A stretch of DNA of 64,000 nt from Dryocola clanedunensis_A (lineage in GTDB: Bacteria; Pseudomonadota; Gammaproteobacteria; Enterobacterales; Enterobacteriaceae). The translations under genes and the position numbers were made by a program. The notes under the pieces are model-generated. The model had not been told where the DNA came from. It ran no database searches and saw only the letters and a list, made by a program, of their open reading frames with translations. How positions within the stretch are numbered: position 1 is the first letter of the stretch; every line of letters begins with the position of its first letter. The stretch lies in the NCBI GenBank assembly GCA_038405435.1, contig JBBYHZ010000013.1. One strand, 5' to 3'. Of the stretch, positions 34,670 through 42,664 are shown piece after piece.

Positions 34670-35704
34670 TCACTTCCCGCCGGAAGGTTTTATGTCCGTC
34701 ACAAGGCTAAAATCCACGGCCATCCCACTGCTGTTAAGGGTGTATGACATGGATTCCGTCAGCCAGTGCTGATCTTCGTTTACGCCAAATCCTTGTGTTG
34801 TCACGCGGCTTTCAGCGGTAACAGGCAGTAGTGATAAGCGCGCGGGCAGCGTGATGTTCATCGTGCGGCTATTGCGCTTCATCTGCGTGACTTTGGATTT
34901 TGCGCTGGCTTTGGCGGATTGCTCATCGGACTGCGTATAGGGGTGCTGTTTGTCCGCGCCGCCGGGATGCTCAACCTCTACAGCTTTTGTTTCTCCCGTT
35001 GTCTTGTCGTGATAATTCACGCTCACCTTCCCCTTCGACTGGCCCGCAGACGTCCCCTCACGCTTGCCTTCACCGTAGCTCCAGCGGGTAACCATATCAG
35101 GCGTGATGGTGACTGCGGGCAGCGGTTTACCGCTCACCGTGGTGCCCTCACCCTGCACCAGGAACATCCAGTACCCCCCGCTGGGTTTGCTTACGGCGTC
35201 GTATTTTTTTGCAAGGCGGGTCAGCAGTGCGGCATCCGATTCTCTGACCTGATCGATATGGCTTATCGGAATTTCGGCGAGCTTCGGCGAAACCCGGGGT
35301 ATCAGGCTATTATCCGTCGCAATGGTTTTGACGATATCGCCCAGCGTGACGTCGTTGAAAGAGCGGTTTTTCTGACTGGTCACGTCGCCAGGCTGTCTGG
35401 CGCTGTTCATCGGTGCGGCCGTTGCGGTGATAATAATCTGCCGGGGAGGCCCGCTGCTCTGCACCTGGCTTACCACAAACCAGCCTTTATCCTGGAAGGT
35501 GCCGTTAAATCCCAGCCCCAGCTGCAGACGCGCCCCTTTTGTAGGAAGGGCGAGCGTTTCTGAATACAGGGTAATGGTCAGCGTATCGCTTCTGCCGGTG
35601 GCACCGCCGTAATCAGCTAATTTAATCTCACTCAGCCCCTGCGCGATGGCATGGGTAATGTCCTGCCCTTCGGCTTTCAGACTAAAATCGGGTTTATATT
35701 CCAT
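34670..35704 (-). CDS. Phage baseplate hub protein (P2 gpD family, late control D)
   Basis: 344 residues, P2 gpD has 387. The N-terminal segment PDFSLKAEGQDITHAIAQGLSEIKLADYGG and the middle LTRLAKKYDAVSKPSGGYWMFLVQG match the gp27-like hub family (Phage_GPD). It forms the trimeric hub on which the spike gpV sits and which plugs into the tube. Last gene of the island, 3 bases after gpX. Confidence 0.88.
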   Translation of the reverse strand: MEYKPDFSLKAEGQDITHAIAQGLSEIKLADYGGATGRSDTLTITLYSETLALPTKGARLQLGLGFNGTFQDKGWFVVSQVQSSGPPRQIIITATAAPMNSARQPGDVTSQKNRSFNDVTLGDIVKTIATDNSLIPRVSPKLAEIPISHIDQVRESDAALLTRLAKKYDAVSKPSGGYWMFLVQGEGTTVSGKPLPAVTITPDMVTRWSYGEGKREGTSAGQSKGKVSVNYHDKTTGETKAVEVEHPGGADKQHPYTQSDEQSAKASAKSKVTQMKRNSRTMNITLPARLSLLPVTAESRVTTQGFGVNEDQHWLTESMSYTLNSSGMAVDFSLVTDIKPSGGK

Positions 35705-35707
35705 TTG

Positions 35708-35923
35708 TTAATCCCACAAGCTTTGCGCACTGTTCTCGGCCACCGGCGTCCAGTCCGGCAACAGAATTGCGATGCCTGCGGGATAAACGGCGCCGTAGTT
35801 GGCGAGCCCTCGGTTGGCCTCCAGAACAGCAACCATAGACTGATTCAGCGCCTGAGCGCCGTAGTTGCGGACACAAATTGCATCCAGTACATCGCCCTCA
35901 CGGGTTATCCAGGTTGTCGCCAT
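35708..35923 (-). CDS. Phage tail protein X (P2 gpX family)
   Basis: 71 residues, a LysM-like small protein (TWITREGDVLDAICVRNYG, ending LLPDWTP). Contractile tails need gpX for baseplate assembly. It starts 26 bases inside gpU. In P2 the X gene lies among the tail-completion genes upstream; here it sits in the U-X-D order found in many P2-like remnants and tailocins. Confidence 0.88.
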   Translation of the reverse strand: MATTWITREGDVLDAICVRNYGAQALNQSMVAVLEANRGLANYGAVYPAGIAILLPDWTPVAENSAQSLWD

Positions 35924-36368
35924 AATGTTGTATCGTCACTGAGAAAGTTTTATGTCGCGGCCCACCGCCGGGGATGAACTGGTTTATCGAGTCATTAAAA
36001 GCCTTCACGACCCAATACCCGAGTACATCCCCTTCACTGGTGACCAGTTGTTGTGGCTTTGCCTCGTCGGCCAGCAGGTAGAGATCATCAATGGCTGAAA
36101 TGCCATTGCGGAACGCCTGATAGGCTTCGCCGTCAAGCTTGACCGTGCGCCCGGATTTACCGGTGTACTGCAATAAATCCTGCTTGCCGATGCGCTGCTG
36201 TTCCTGCCAGCGCCAGCTGGCATCCCGCACCAGCGTCTGGTAGGCCACCGTATCGATTGAAAACTCGAAGGAGCCAAGGCTAAGCATGATGCGCGGCGCA
36301 TCGCTGGGCTGCGGTCCCTGAGCCAGGGAGTAGCCCTGGTTAAAACCGTCGAAAATTTCGCTAAACAT
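35898..36368 (-). CDS. Phage tail protein U (P2 gpU family)
   Basis: 156 residues from ATG 36368, whose A is the last base of the gpT stop (TAATG). An in-frame ATG 12 bases earlier lies inside gpT. Conserved P2 gpU features: PRIMLSLGSFEFSIDTVAYQ, WRWQEQQRIG and GPRHKTFSVTIQH. gpU is needed to terminate or stabilise the tail in P2. Confidence 0.88.
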   Translation of the reverse strand: MFSEIFDGFNQGYSLAQGPQPSDAPRIMLSLGSFEFSIDTVAYQTLVRDASWRWQEQQRIGKQDLLQYTGKSGRTVKLDGEAYQAFRNGISAIDDLYLLADEAKPQQLVTSEGDVLGYWVVKAFNDSINQFIPGGGPRHKTFSVTIQHYGDNLDNP

Positions 36369-37969
36369 TATCCCCCCCATCCGGCAGGCAGATCGCCGAG
36401 AATATTTTGCATGCTGGAGAACCCAGGATTCTGAGCATCAGCAATGCTCTGTGCCAGCGCTTCCTGAGACTGGCCCGGCAGCTGGTGAACTTCGATAGTG
36501 GTGTTATTGGTCTGGTTTATCTGGACAGGGCCTTTCCCGGCTACGTTTGCCGTACCCTCCAGCTCTTTTCTTAGCTCAGCCGTTGAGGCGCGCGGCGAAT
36601 CCAGGAGTTTCTTGAGAGCGTTAACATCAAGTAAGCCATCCGTTCCATAAGGCTGGACGATATCCATCAGTTTTTGCTGTTCTGCGGGGGCCGCCGTTCC
36701 GCCAGGCGCGCTTTTGCTTTCCAGCCACTGGGTCCGCAGCTGGCTAACGGTATCCGGGTTGTTGATAGCCGTGTCGAACCAGTCTCGTAAACCTAAAGAC
36801 TCCGACATATACCCGACGGTTTCCAGGGAGGAATTTCCTGCAGCAACCTGCGTCAAAAGCATCTGCTTATTGTTATTTTCTTTTTTCTTATCGGGTAGCA
36901 CCCAGTCCAGCTTTTCAGCCAAAGCAAACAGAACTTTACCGACTAATACTGCCCCGTTCATCACTGCTACCAGGGCCGGATAAATCGTTCTGGTCATGAA
37001 GCTTTTCAGCTTTTCAATACCTCCACCTTTGAACCAGCTCGCCAGATCCTCTGTCAATGCACGAACTTTAGGCGCCAGCTCCGCACTCAGGGCGCTGGTG
37101 ATTTCCTGCGCGCCAGTGGTAAAGACAGCCCAGAGGTTAGTAAACGCGCGGTTGCCCTCAAAGGCGCTATCGGCCCCTTGCTGGGTAACCATATTGTAGC
37201 GGGCCTGTTCATCAATTAATTCCTGATAGGATTGCCCGGACATGCGCATATAGGTCTGCAGTTTGTTAGCTTCGCCGCCAAACAGCGTGTTGGCTATACC
37301 GGCGGCATGCTTCTCGTCCTTCATATGCAAAAGACGATCGATGATTTCACCCGCCTGTCGATCGCTACTTTTGCTTTTCAGGTCTTCGGTCTTTAAACCC
37401 AGCGCAGGCAGCGCCCCTTTCACGGCCTGAGATTTCAGCCCATGCGCCCGAAAAGTGGCGAGCATGTCTCCAATATCATTACCGTTCAGACCCGCCTGCT
37501 GCCCCATACCTTGCCAGCTCTTGAATGTCTCAATGCTAACACCGTAAGCCCGGGCATCAGCCGCTTCTTCAGCGGTCTTCCTGTTGGTGTCATACAAGGT
37601 GGTGACTGCCCCCACAAAAGCGTTCCCGATAGTTGAAAGCGCCGGTAACAACGCGCTTTTCCCACCGCTGGTGCCGCCAGAGCTCCAGTGCTCATTTATC
37701 TGCGCTTTTTTTATCTCGACGTTAAGCTGCTTTTGTTGGTTGGTTGTCCTCCGAATCTGGGTGGACAAACCTTTATATTGCTCACTCAGTTCAGCGATAC
37801 CGCCGCTGGCGGAAAGCGTCAGCTTCTGCTGCTGCCTTGCCAGCCTGGATAACTCCTTTCCCAGCCCCTTTAGCCTGTCCCGCATCGACTGAACCGAGCG
37901 ACTCCAGCTGGGATCGATGGTGCCAACGAAACTCATGTTTAACCTGATAGCCTGGTCAACTGTTGCCAT
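36368..37969 (-). CDS. Tail tape measure protein (P2 gpT family)
   Basis: 533 residues; P2 gpT has 815, so this tape measure is about one third shorter. N-terminal coiled coil (residues about 25-85), a central stretch with SIETFKSWQGMGQQAGL and NTLFGGEANKLQ typical of the family, a hydrophobic segment at about 330-355 (PALVAVMNGAVLVGKVLFAL), and a charged, Gln/Asn-rich C-terminus. The tape measure sets tail length; a shorter protein predicts a shorter tail. It overlaps the end of the E' frame by one base (TAATG). Confidence 0.88.
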   Translation of the reverse strand: MATVDQAIRLNMSFVGTIDPSWSRSVQSMRDRLKGLGKELSRLARQQQKLTLSASGGIAELSEQYKGLSTQIRRTTNQQKQLNVEIKKAQINEHWSSGGTSGGKSALLPALSTIGNAFVGAVTTLYDTNRKTAEEAADARAYGVSIETFKSWQGMGQQAGLNGNDIGDMLATFRAHGLKSQAVKGALPALGLKTEDLKSKSSDRQAGEIIDRLLHMKDEKHAAGIANTLFGGEANKLQTYMRMSGQSYQELIDEQARYNMVTQQGADSAFEGNRAFTNLWAVFTTGAQEITSALSAELAPKVRALTEDLASWFKGGGIEKLKSFMTRTIYPALVAVMNGAVLVGKVLFALAEKLDWVLPDKKKENNNKQMLLTQVAAGNSSLETVGYMSESLGLRDWFDTAINNPDTVSQLRTQWLESKSAPGGTAAPAEQQKLMDIVQPYGTDGLLDVNALKKLLDSPRASTAELRKELEGTANVAGKGPVQINQTNNTTIEVHQLPGQSQEALAQSIADAQNPGFSSMQNILGDLPAGWGG

Positions 37970-38396
37970 TATTTTCTCCTTGCCTCAGCGATCTGCTGAC
38001 GCTCATCCCGTTCATCAACAATTAGCTGAACGAAAGTGTCGAACGGCAGGTCGAGGATTTGATCGGGCTGCCACCCGAACCAGCCTGCCAGGCGACGTAT
38101 ACCGGTCAGGATGTCGCTTTCATCCGCTGACTGACCGGCGTTAAAAAAGCATTAAATTGCTGCTCCAGACGCAGGTAGTCACAGCCTTCCATGTTCATCA
38201 GGTCGTCAAAGGAAAGATTGCACATGCTGCCAATCATATGAATATCAGCCTCGATATCAGGACGTTTGTCTTTATTGCGAAGCACACGATCGCGCACCGT
38301 TGGGGAACGCATGGTAACCGTGCCAATTTCGATGCCACCGGCAGTGGTAAAAGGAAAGTCGAGAGCGATCTCTACGGTGTTGGTTGGATAAGTCAT
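37969..38396 (-). CDS. Tape-measure chaperone gpE+E' made by programmed -1 frameshift
   Basis: Reading gpE from ATG 38396 to the heptamer T TTT TTA at 38148-38142, then slipping back one base and continuing in the -1 frame to the TAA at 37971-37969, gives 85 + 57 = 142 residues. P2 gpE+E' is also 142 residues. The heptamer is in the correct phase (gcT TTT TTA). The -1 part (NAGQSADESDILTGIRRLAG onward) has no own start codon and ends with a run of Arg/Lys. This pairing of two products upstream of the tape measure gene is universal in long-tailed phages. Confidence 0.9.
38106..38396 (-). CDS. Tail protein gpE (short product, P2 gpE family)
   Basis: 96 residues in the zero frame (P2 gpE 91). 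Begins TYPTNTVEIALDFPFTTAGG and ends with PVSQRMKATS. The frame is open upstream to 38495, but that part lies within the FII gene and the terminator; ATG 38396 with a GGAA ribosome site is the family start. Most ribosomes make this product; a minor share frameshift to gpE+E'. Confidence 0.88.
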   Translation of the reverse strand: MTYPTNTVEIALDFPFTTAGGIEIGTVTMRSPTVRDRVLRNKDKRPDIEADIHMIGSMCNLSFDDLMNMEGCDYLRLEQQFNAFLTPVSQRMKATS

Positions 38397-38408
38397 ATTG
38401 ATTCCATG

Positions 38409-38432
38409 AAAAAGGGCACCGCCCGGGTGCCC
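38409..38432 (-). terminator. Intrinsic terminator between tube gene FII and gene E
   Basis: On the minus strand GGGCACC, loop of 5, GGTGCCC, then five T. It lies 20 bases after the FII stop and 13 bases before the start of E, so E and everything after it depend on read-through. Confidence 0.8.
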
Positions 38433-38451
38433 TGTAGAGTAAAGAAGAGGT

Positions 38452-38961
38452 TTAGAGGCGTACTTTGCTGCGCAGACCCGCCAGCACATCCACACCGTTC
38501 ACACGGCGAACAAACTGTTCCGGGATAATTTCAAACAGTTCGCGGCCGTCGACGGACGAGCGATAGTAGTTCAGGCTCATTTCCAGCGTGACGGAGGCTT
38601 CTGACATATTAGTGTTAGGGCGGGCATCAGCGGTGATTTTGGTAATCATCCCTTCCATTTCGTCGATTTTTCCGTATGAACCACCGGTATATTGATAGCC
38701 TTCATAGGCCGTGATGCGCGGAGATTTACCGCCGACCTGCATCCCAAACAGGGCCAGCGCATCCGTATCCACACCGTAAATTTTGAACGTGCAAACCATC
38801 GGCTCCATCCCGGTGTCCATTGGCACGGACATATCCATGCCGCCGGAGCGTACTTCTACTTTGGTGATGGCCAGTTCAGGTGGGGTATATTCATGCGCCC
38901 CTTCAAGGCGCTGAGCGCCATTTACAAACAGCGTCCACGCACGCAGGTTATTCTTTTTCAT
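38452..38961 (-). CDS. Contractile tail tube protein (P2 gpFII family)
   Basis: 169 residues (P2 FII 172). Starts MKKNNLRAWTLFVNGAQRLEG and contains MDMSVPMDTGMEPMVCTFKIYG and MEGMITKITADARPNTNM, the usual tube-protein features. It forms the rigid inner tube. Its ATG overlaps the sheath stop codon. Confidence 0.9.
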   Translation of the reverse strand: MKKNNLRAWTLFVNGAQRLEGAHEYTPPELAITKVEVRSGGMDMSVPMDTGMEPMVCTFKIYGVDTDALALFGMQVGGKSPRITAYEGYQYTGGSYGKIDEMEGMITKITADARPNTNMSEASVTLEMSLNYYRSSVDGRELFEIIPEQFVRRVNGVDVLAGLRSKVRL

Positions 38962-40436
38962 CAGGCTACAAGCTCCACAACAGCATATTTATTGTTAATA
39001 CGCACCTGCATAACCAGATGCTCCAGAGGTGACTTCGGACCAAAGTCATAGTTGATATACAGCACGCCGGACGCGATGCTCTCTTCGGTATTCAGCTCTT
39101 CATCAAGCCATGCCTTGCCGCCAAAAATGGCGCCCAGACCTTTTAGTTGACGCATGTAAGAGTTGATGGTGCCGATGATGTCGTCCGCAACTTGCTTGTC
39201 CAGCGGGCGGTCGATGTACTCCAGCATGGTTTGTTCAATGGAGTCTTCGATAACGTCGGCGGTGCGACGTACGGATTCAAAGCGCCACTGCGGGTCGGAG
39301 GTACACAGGCGATTGCCCCAGTGGCGGAAACCGTCGCTGCGCATGATGGTGGAGACGTTATCCATGTTCAGCAGGTTGGCGGTGCAGTTCGCATCGTTAA
39401 GAGAGAAGCTGTCCACCTGCTCGACGCCGAGGATGTTATAGATCTCCTGATTCGACTTGCTCCACCACCAACCGTTTTGGCGGTCAATGCGCGCACGCAG
39501 CCCAGCGGCACAGGCTGAATAAGGGCGGTAAATGATCGCGCCGTCTTCACTGGACTGGGCTACTCGTGGACGTAACAGTTCAGCACGAGTTCCGAACATA
39601 CTGCGGCGCTGGACCACGTCCTGAACGCTCGCCATGGATGCGGAGTCGATGTAGGCAATCCCCCGCAGTTTTGCCGCGGTCGCTTCAAGCGCCTTAGCAA
39701 CTGCGTCATCTTCGGTAAAGCCGGTAGCCACAAGAATACGAGGCTGATAGGTGGTAATGGATTTGCTATTTTCCAGCGCGCTTACGGCAGCAATGATACT
39801 GGCGCGCTGTGCTTCTTCGGTGATACCCGCATCCGCACGCACAACAACAACCAGCGCCCCTTCCTGGTCAAAGATATCCGCCAGCGCAGCGGGTAGCGAT
39901 CCTGCGCTACCCAGCTTCTTCGCCTGGCTAATGCCGCCTGCGACCACCACAGGAACATTTAGCGGATAAGGTTCGTCGCTGCCCCCTGAGAGTTTTTCGT
40001 TAAACGGTGCGACTATGCCCAGCCCTGTACCGCCGGCAGGTAACGCTGCGGTAATGTCACTGGTTGCCAGACCGTTGACTAACGTCACCAGTTCAGCGGC
40101 GGTAGAAACGACCTTGCCAGTTTCGTCAATTCCCAGCGCAATATTCAGTACACCATCCTGAAAATCCGCAACGGCGGCAAGCGCCGTGGGCTCTTCAGCA
40201 TTTAATTTACTGGCAACGGCGTTAACGAGCAGTTTGTTACCCGCCACGCCAGGTTTTTTAGCACTAAACAGCAGCAGTGTATCCAGCAGAGCAGAGCCCG
40301 TTTGCAATGAAGCGATAGCACCAGCTTCCGCATCCGGAGCAGTACCCACCAGCCCAATAACGGCCGTGCGGATAGTCGACACCGCCACCGTTCCCTGGGT
40401 AAGTTCAATTGTTTCAACGCCGTGTAATTCGGCCAT
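38961..40436 (-). CDS. Contractile tail sheath protein (P2 gpFI family)
   Basis: 491 residues from ATG 40436, which has a GGAG ribosome site 6 bases before; an ATG 12 bases earlier is less likely. P2 FI has 396. The C-terminal 150 residues, with DNWRF-type segments (NGWWWSKSNQEIYNILG, FRHWGNRLCTSDPQWRF, VIEDSIEQTMLEYIDRPLD), are the conserved sheath core. The extra length is an Ala/Leu-rich insertion at about residues 40-150 after TAVIGLVGTAPDA, likely an added outer domain. The sheath contracts to drive the tube through a cell envelope. Confidence 0.92.
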   Translation of the reverse strand: MAELHGVETIELTQGTVAVSTIRTAVIGLVGTAPDAEAGAIASLQTGSALLDTLLLFSAKKPGVAGNKLLVNAVASKLNAEEPTALAAVADFQDGVLNIALGIDETGKVVSTAAELVTLVNGLATSDITAALPAGGTGLGIVAPFNEKLSGGSDEPYPLNVPVVVAGGISQAKKLGSAGSLPAALADIFDQEGALVVVVRADAGITEEAQRASIIAAVSALENSKSITTYQPRILVATGFTEDDAVAKALEATAAKLRGIAYIDSASMASVQDVVQRRSMFGTRAELLRPRVAQSSEDGAIIYRPYSACAAGLRARIDRQNGWWWSKSNQEIYNILGVEQVDSFSLNDANCTANLLNMDNVSTIMRSDGFRHWGNRLCTSDPQWRFESVRRTADVIEDSIEQTMLEYIDRPLDKQVADDIIGTINSYMRQLKGLGAIFGGKAWLDEELNTEESIASGVLYINYDFGPKSPLEHLVMQVRINNKYAVVELVA

Positions 40437-40452
40437 AGTTATCTCCATAAAT

Positions 40453-40473
40453 AAAAAAACCGCTTATCAGCGG
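40453..40473 (-). terminator. Intrinsic terminator just upstream of the sheath gene
   Basis: On the minus strand CCGCT, loop GATA, AGCGG, then seven T. It ends only 17 bases before the sheath start codon and 30 bases after the tfa stop. Confidence 0.75.
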
Positions 40474-40502
40474 CCATATGAGGTGTTAATTAAGGTTGAG
40501 GA

Positions 40503-40928
40503 TCAGTAAGGCTTTTCCGGCCAGCTGATATTAGGTGCAGTCGAAGTGTCAATACGATTCAGTAAAACACGGTATTTTTTCCATGCATTGAGCCGGGCTA
40601 TTTCTTCTTCGGTGGCAATATTAAGATCGACGGCGTCTTGCAGGGGGGCTAATATTATTGATGCTTCGGAAAGTAGTTCGTTTCTTTCAAAAATAGCATT
40701 TTCGAACTCCTTATTCATTCCCACTTGAATATCGACGACCCACGCCCAACCATTCCACATCACATTAGATCCATCAGGCACAGTCGGTGGTTTAATCGTT
40801 GTGCAATATGCAGGAAGACCGGTATTGGCGGGAATAAAAATATTATTCCTTCCAATAAATTCACCAGTATCAGGCATAAAATGATAAACCATAAGTACTT
40901 GCGAGACATCCAACATTATAAATGTCAC
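40503..40928 (-). CDS. Tail fibre assembly protein (Tfa / P2 gpG family)
   Basis: 141 residues. The C-terminal LNAWKKYRVLLNRIDTSTAPNISWPEKPY is the signature of Tfa chaperones, which fold the adjacent fibre. The N-terminal two thirds is divergent, and the gene is distinctly more AT-rich than the baseplate genes, as is the 3' half of the fibre gene; the two were probably acquired together. Overlaps the fibre stop by one base. Confidence 0.88.
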   Translation of the reverse strand: MTFIMLDVSQVLMVYHFMPDTGEFIGRNNIFIPANTGLPAYCTTIKPPTVPDGSNVMWNGWAWVVDIQVGMNKEFENAIFERNELLSEASIILAPLQDAVDLNIATEEEIARLNAWKKYRVLLNRIDTSTAPNISWPEKPY

Positions 40929-42112
40929 TAGGCAAGCCTCACCAGGTAATTAAAAGCAATGTTTTTCACCGTATTTTCGATATTCCCAATTGCAGCAATA
41001 GCAATAGTGTGTGCGTGAGCACCAATGGCAACAGTATGGCTATGCGCACCAATAGCAGTCGTGTGAGCATGAGCTCCTGCGCTGGCTGCATTTCCACTGA
41101 AAGTATGAGTATGCGCCCCTGCATTTAAGGTATAGGAGGATGTATCAACATTTCCATTAGTATTATAGATGTTGCGATCAATATATACTCCATTTCCACC
41201 GCCGCCATTCCGCCACGCTCTTTGAGCATGACTATGGTCACCAGCTGATGCCGTGGTGCCATTTATTGAATGCGTATGGCTCCCAGTGCTATTAGACGTT
41301 TTAGTTCCGTAATCAAATCCGGAAGACGATTTAGTGCCTAAGTCCGCCGATGAGGCTGTTGCCGTATGATTGTGTGATTTAATTCCATCTTGTTCTTGAG
41401 AAAGAACCACACGTCCAGACGATGGCTTTCCTTTTACAATCCACCCTCGCATATCCGGGATAACACCAGATGGATAGGCGATCGCAAGTTTAGGATAAGT
41501 ATTTTTGTTGAACGTCTGCCCTTGCATTAAAGCATAACCCGCAGGTGTCACGTCTGATGGCCATGGTATAGGTGCTCCAACAGGATAAACATCGTTGATA
41601 TTGAACGTTGCTAACTCGCCAAGTCCTAAATTCCCCCGAGCCTTCGCCTTATCTTTTACATCACCCAGGTTTGCATCCTGACGCAGAAACAGTCCGTCGC
41701 CCGTGGCAACAATCAGCGTAACGTCGTCGGTGGGGGATACGGCAAGGCGGAAGTTTACGGTGACGTTAACGCCGTTTTCTGGCTTCTCAATCGCAGCACA
41801 GTTGCCAATCGCGAAAAGTTCTCCGGCGTCGGTAAGCAGCCCCAGCTCCCGAATGGTGAAGCCACCAACATCCGCAGGTAAAACCAGCTGGGCGACTGTT
41901 TGATTTGGCTGTTCAGGGGAAACTGTCTTACCCGAAATATCCCCGCGGTAGACTTCGTGAACCAGTTTTGTTGAGGCTGGATTTGGCACCTGAAACTGAC
42001 CGTTCCCATCGCCAACCACAAACTTAGTAAGGTTAACCTTACCGCCACTGGCTATAGCGGCTGCTTCCAGCGCGGCGCCTTTGTCAGTAATTACACTGTA
42101 ATAATCTGCCAT
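40928..42112 (-). CDS. Tail fibre protein (P2 gpH family, receptor binding)
   Basis: 394 residues, short for a P2 gpH (669). N-terminal baseplate-attachment domain (MADYYSVITDKGAALEAAA, residues 1-150), then a collar domain (PVGAPIPWPSDVTPAGYALMQG, residues about 178-260), then a C-terminal shaft rich in H-x-H pairs (HNHT, HTHS, HSHA, HTHT, HAHT, HSHT, HAHT), which in T4 gp37 and relatives hold iron ions along the trimer axis. It ends ENTVKNIAFNYLVRLA, the common end of lambda Stf-like fibres. The receptor is unknown. Confidence 0.9.
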   Translation of the reverse strand: MADYYSVITDKGAALEAAAIASGGKVNLTKFVVGDGNGQFQVPNPASTKLVHEVYRGDISGKTVSPEQPNQTVAQLVLPADVGGFTIRELGLLTDAGELFAIGNCAAIEKPENGVNVTVNFRLAVSPTDDVTLIVATGDGLFLRQDANLGDVKDKAKARGNLGLGELATFNINDVYPVGAPIPWPSDVTPAGYALMQGQTFNKNTYPKLAIAYPSGVIPDMRGWIVKGKPSSGRVVLSQEQDGIKSHNHTATASSADLGTKSSSGFDYGTKTSNSTGSHTHSINGTTASAGDHSHAQRAWRNGGGGNGVYIDRNIYNTNGNVDTSSYTLNAGAHTHTFSGNAASAGAHAHTTAIGAHSHTVAIGAHAHTIAIAAIGNIENTVKNIAFNYLVRLA

Positions 42113-42664
42113 CTATTGTCCTCCGGCAGTAATGTCGATTTCGATATATGCCGTTGCGGCACCCGCGATATACACCTGGCCTTTACTCCCCACGTCAGTG
42201 ATCAGATCGATTGCTGTCAGGTAACTGCGTAAATTTTTGGCGTGGTTTACCTGGCGATGTATCTGTTGATAGAGATCACCTGAAATGGGACTGGTGCTGT
42301 AGATCTCGATACGAAACGAGTACGGCTCCGCCTTTGGTGCGTCTTCAAACCACTCAATAACTTTTGTTGGATAGCCGACCGCACCAAGCGAGCGCCGCAC
42401 GGCGCCAGACGTTCCCCGGTGCTTATGTATGTAAGCGGCATCTTTTACGGTCTGCCGCTTTTGCTCTGCGCTCCAGGCAGGATCCCAGAAATCAACGCCG
42501 TACTCCCACGCCAGCCAGGGAAGCAGGTTCATCGGGCATTGATCCGGGTTTTTAACCTCCTGAATACGAAGTGGCACGTCAATTACCGGCTTATTGTTGG
42601 CCTGCTCAAGCGCACGCTCGGCAGTCGTCGAGTTGGGCGGCAGCAGGCTGTTATATGCCATCAT
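42113..42664 (-). CDS. Baseplate wedge protein I (P2 gpI family)
   Basis: 183 residues (P2 gpI 176). NSLLPPNSTTAERALEQA at the N-terminus and PWLAWEYGVDFWDPAWS are the family hallmarks (Tail_P2_I). It links the fibre to the baseplate wedge. Two ATGs lie in tandem at the start. Overlaps J by 14 bases; the fibre gene starts on the next base. Confidence 0.9.
   Translation of the reverse strand: MMAYNSLLPPNSTTAERALEQANNKPVIDVPLRIQEVKNPDQCPMNLLPWLAWEYGVDFWDPAWSAEQKRQTVKDAAYIHKHRGTSGAVRRSLGAVGYPTKVIEWFEDAPKAEPYSFRIEIYSTSPISGDLYQQIHRQVNHAKNLRSYLTAIDLITDVGSKGQVYIAGAATAYIEIDITAGGQ

Noticed and set aside
34919..35563. 214-codon frame antisense to gpD
   Set aside because: No similarity to a known protein, and gpD is clearly the coding strand in a consistent minus-strand operon.
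40900..42112. Phase-variable fibre with an invertible segment
   Set aside because: No Gin/Cin/Hin-like recombinase gene and no second fibre end in opposite orientation are present.
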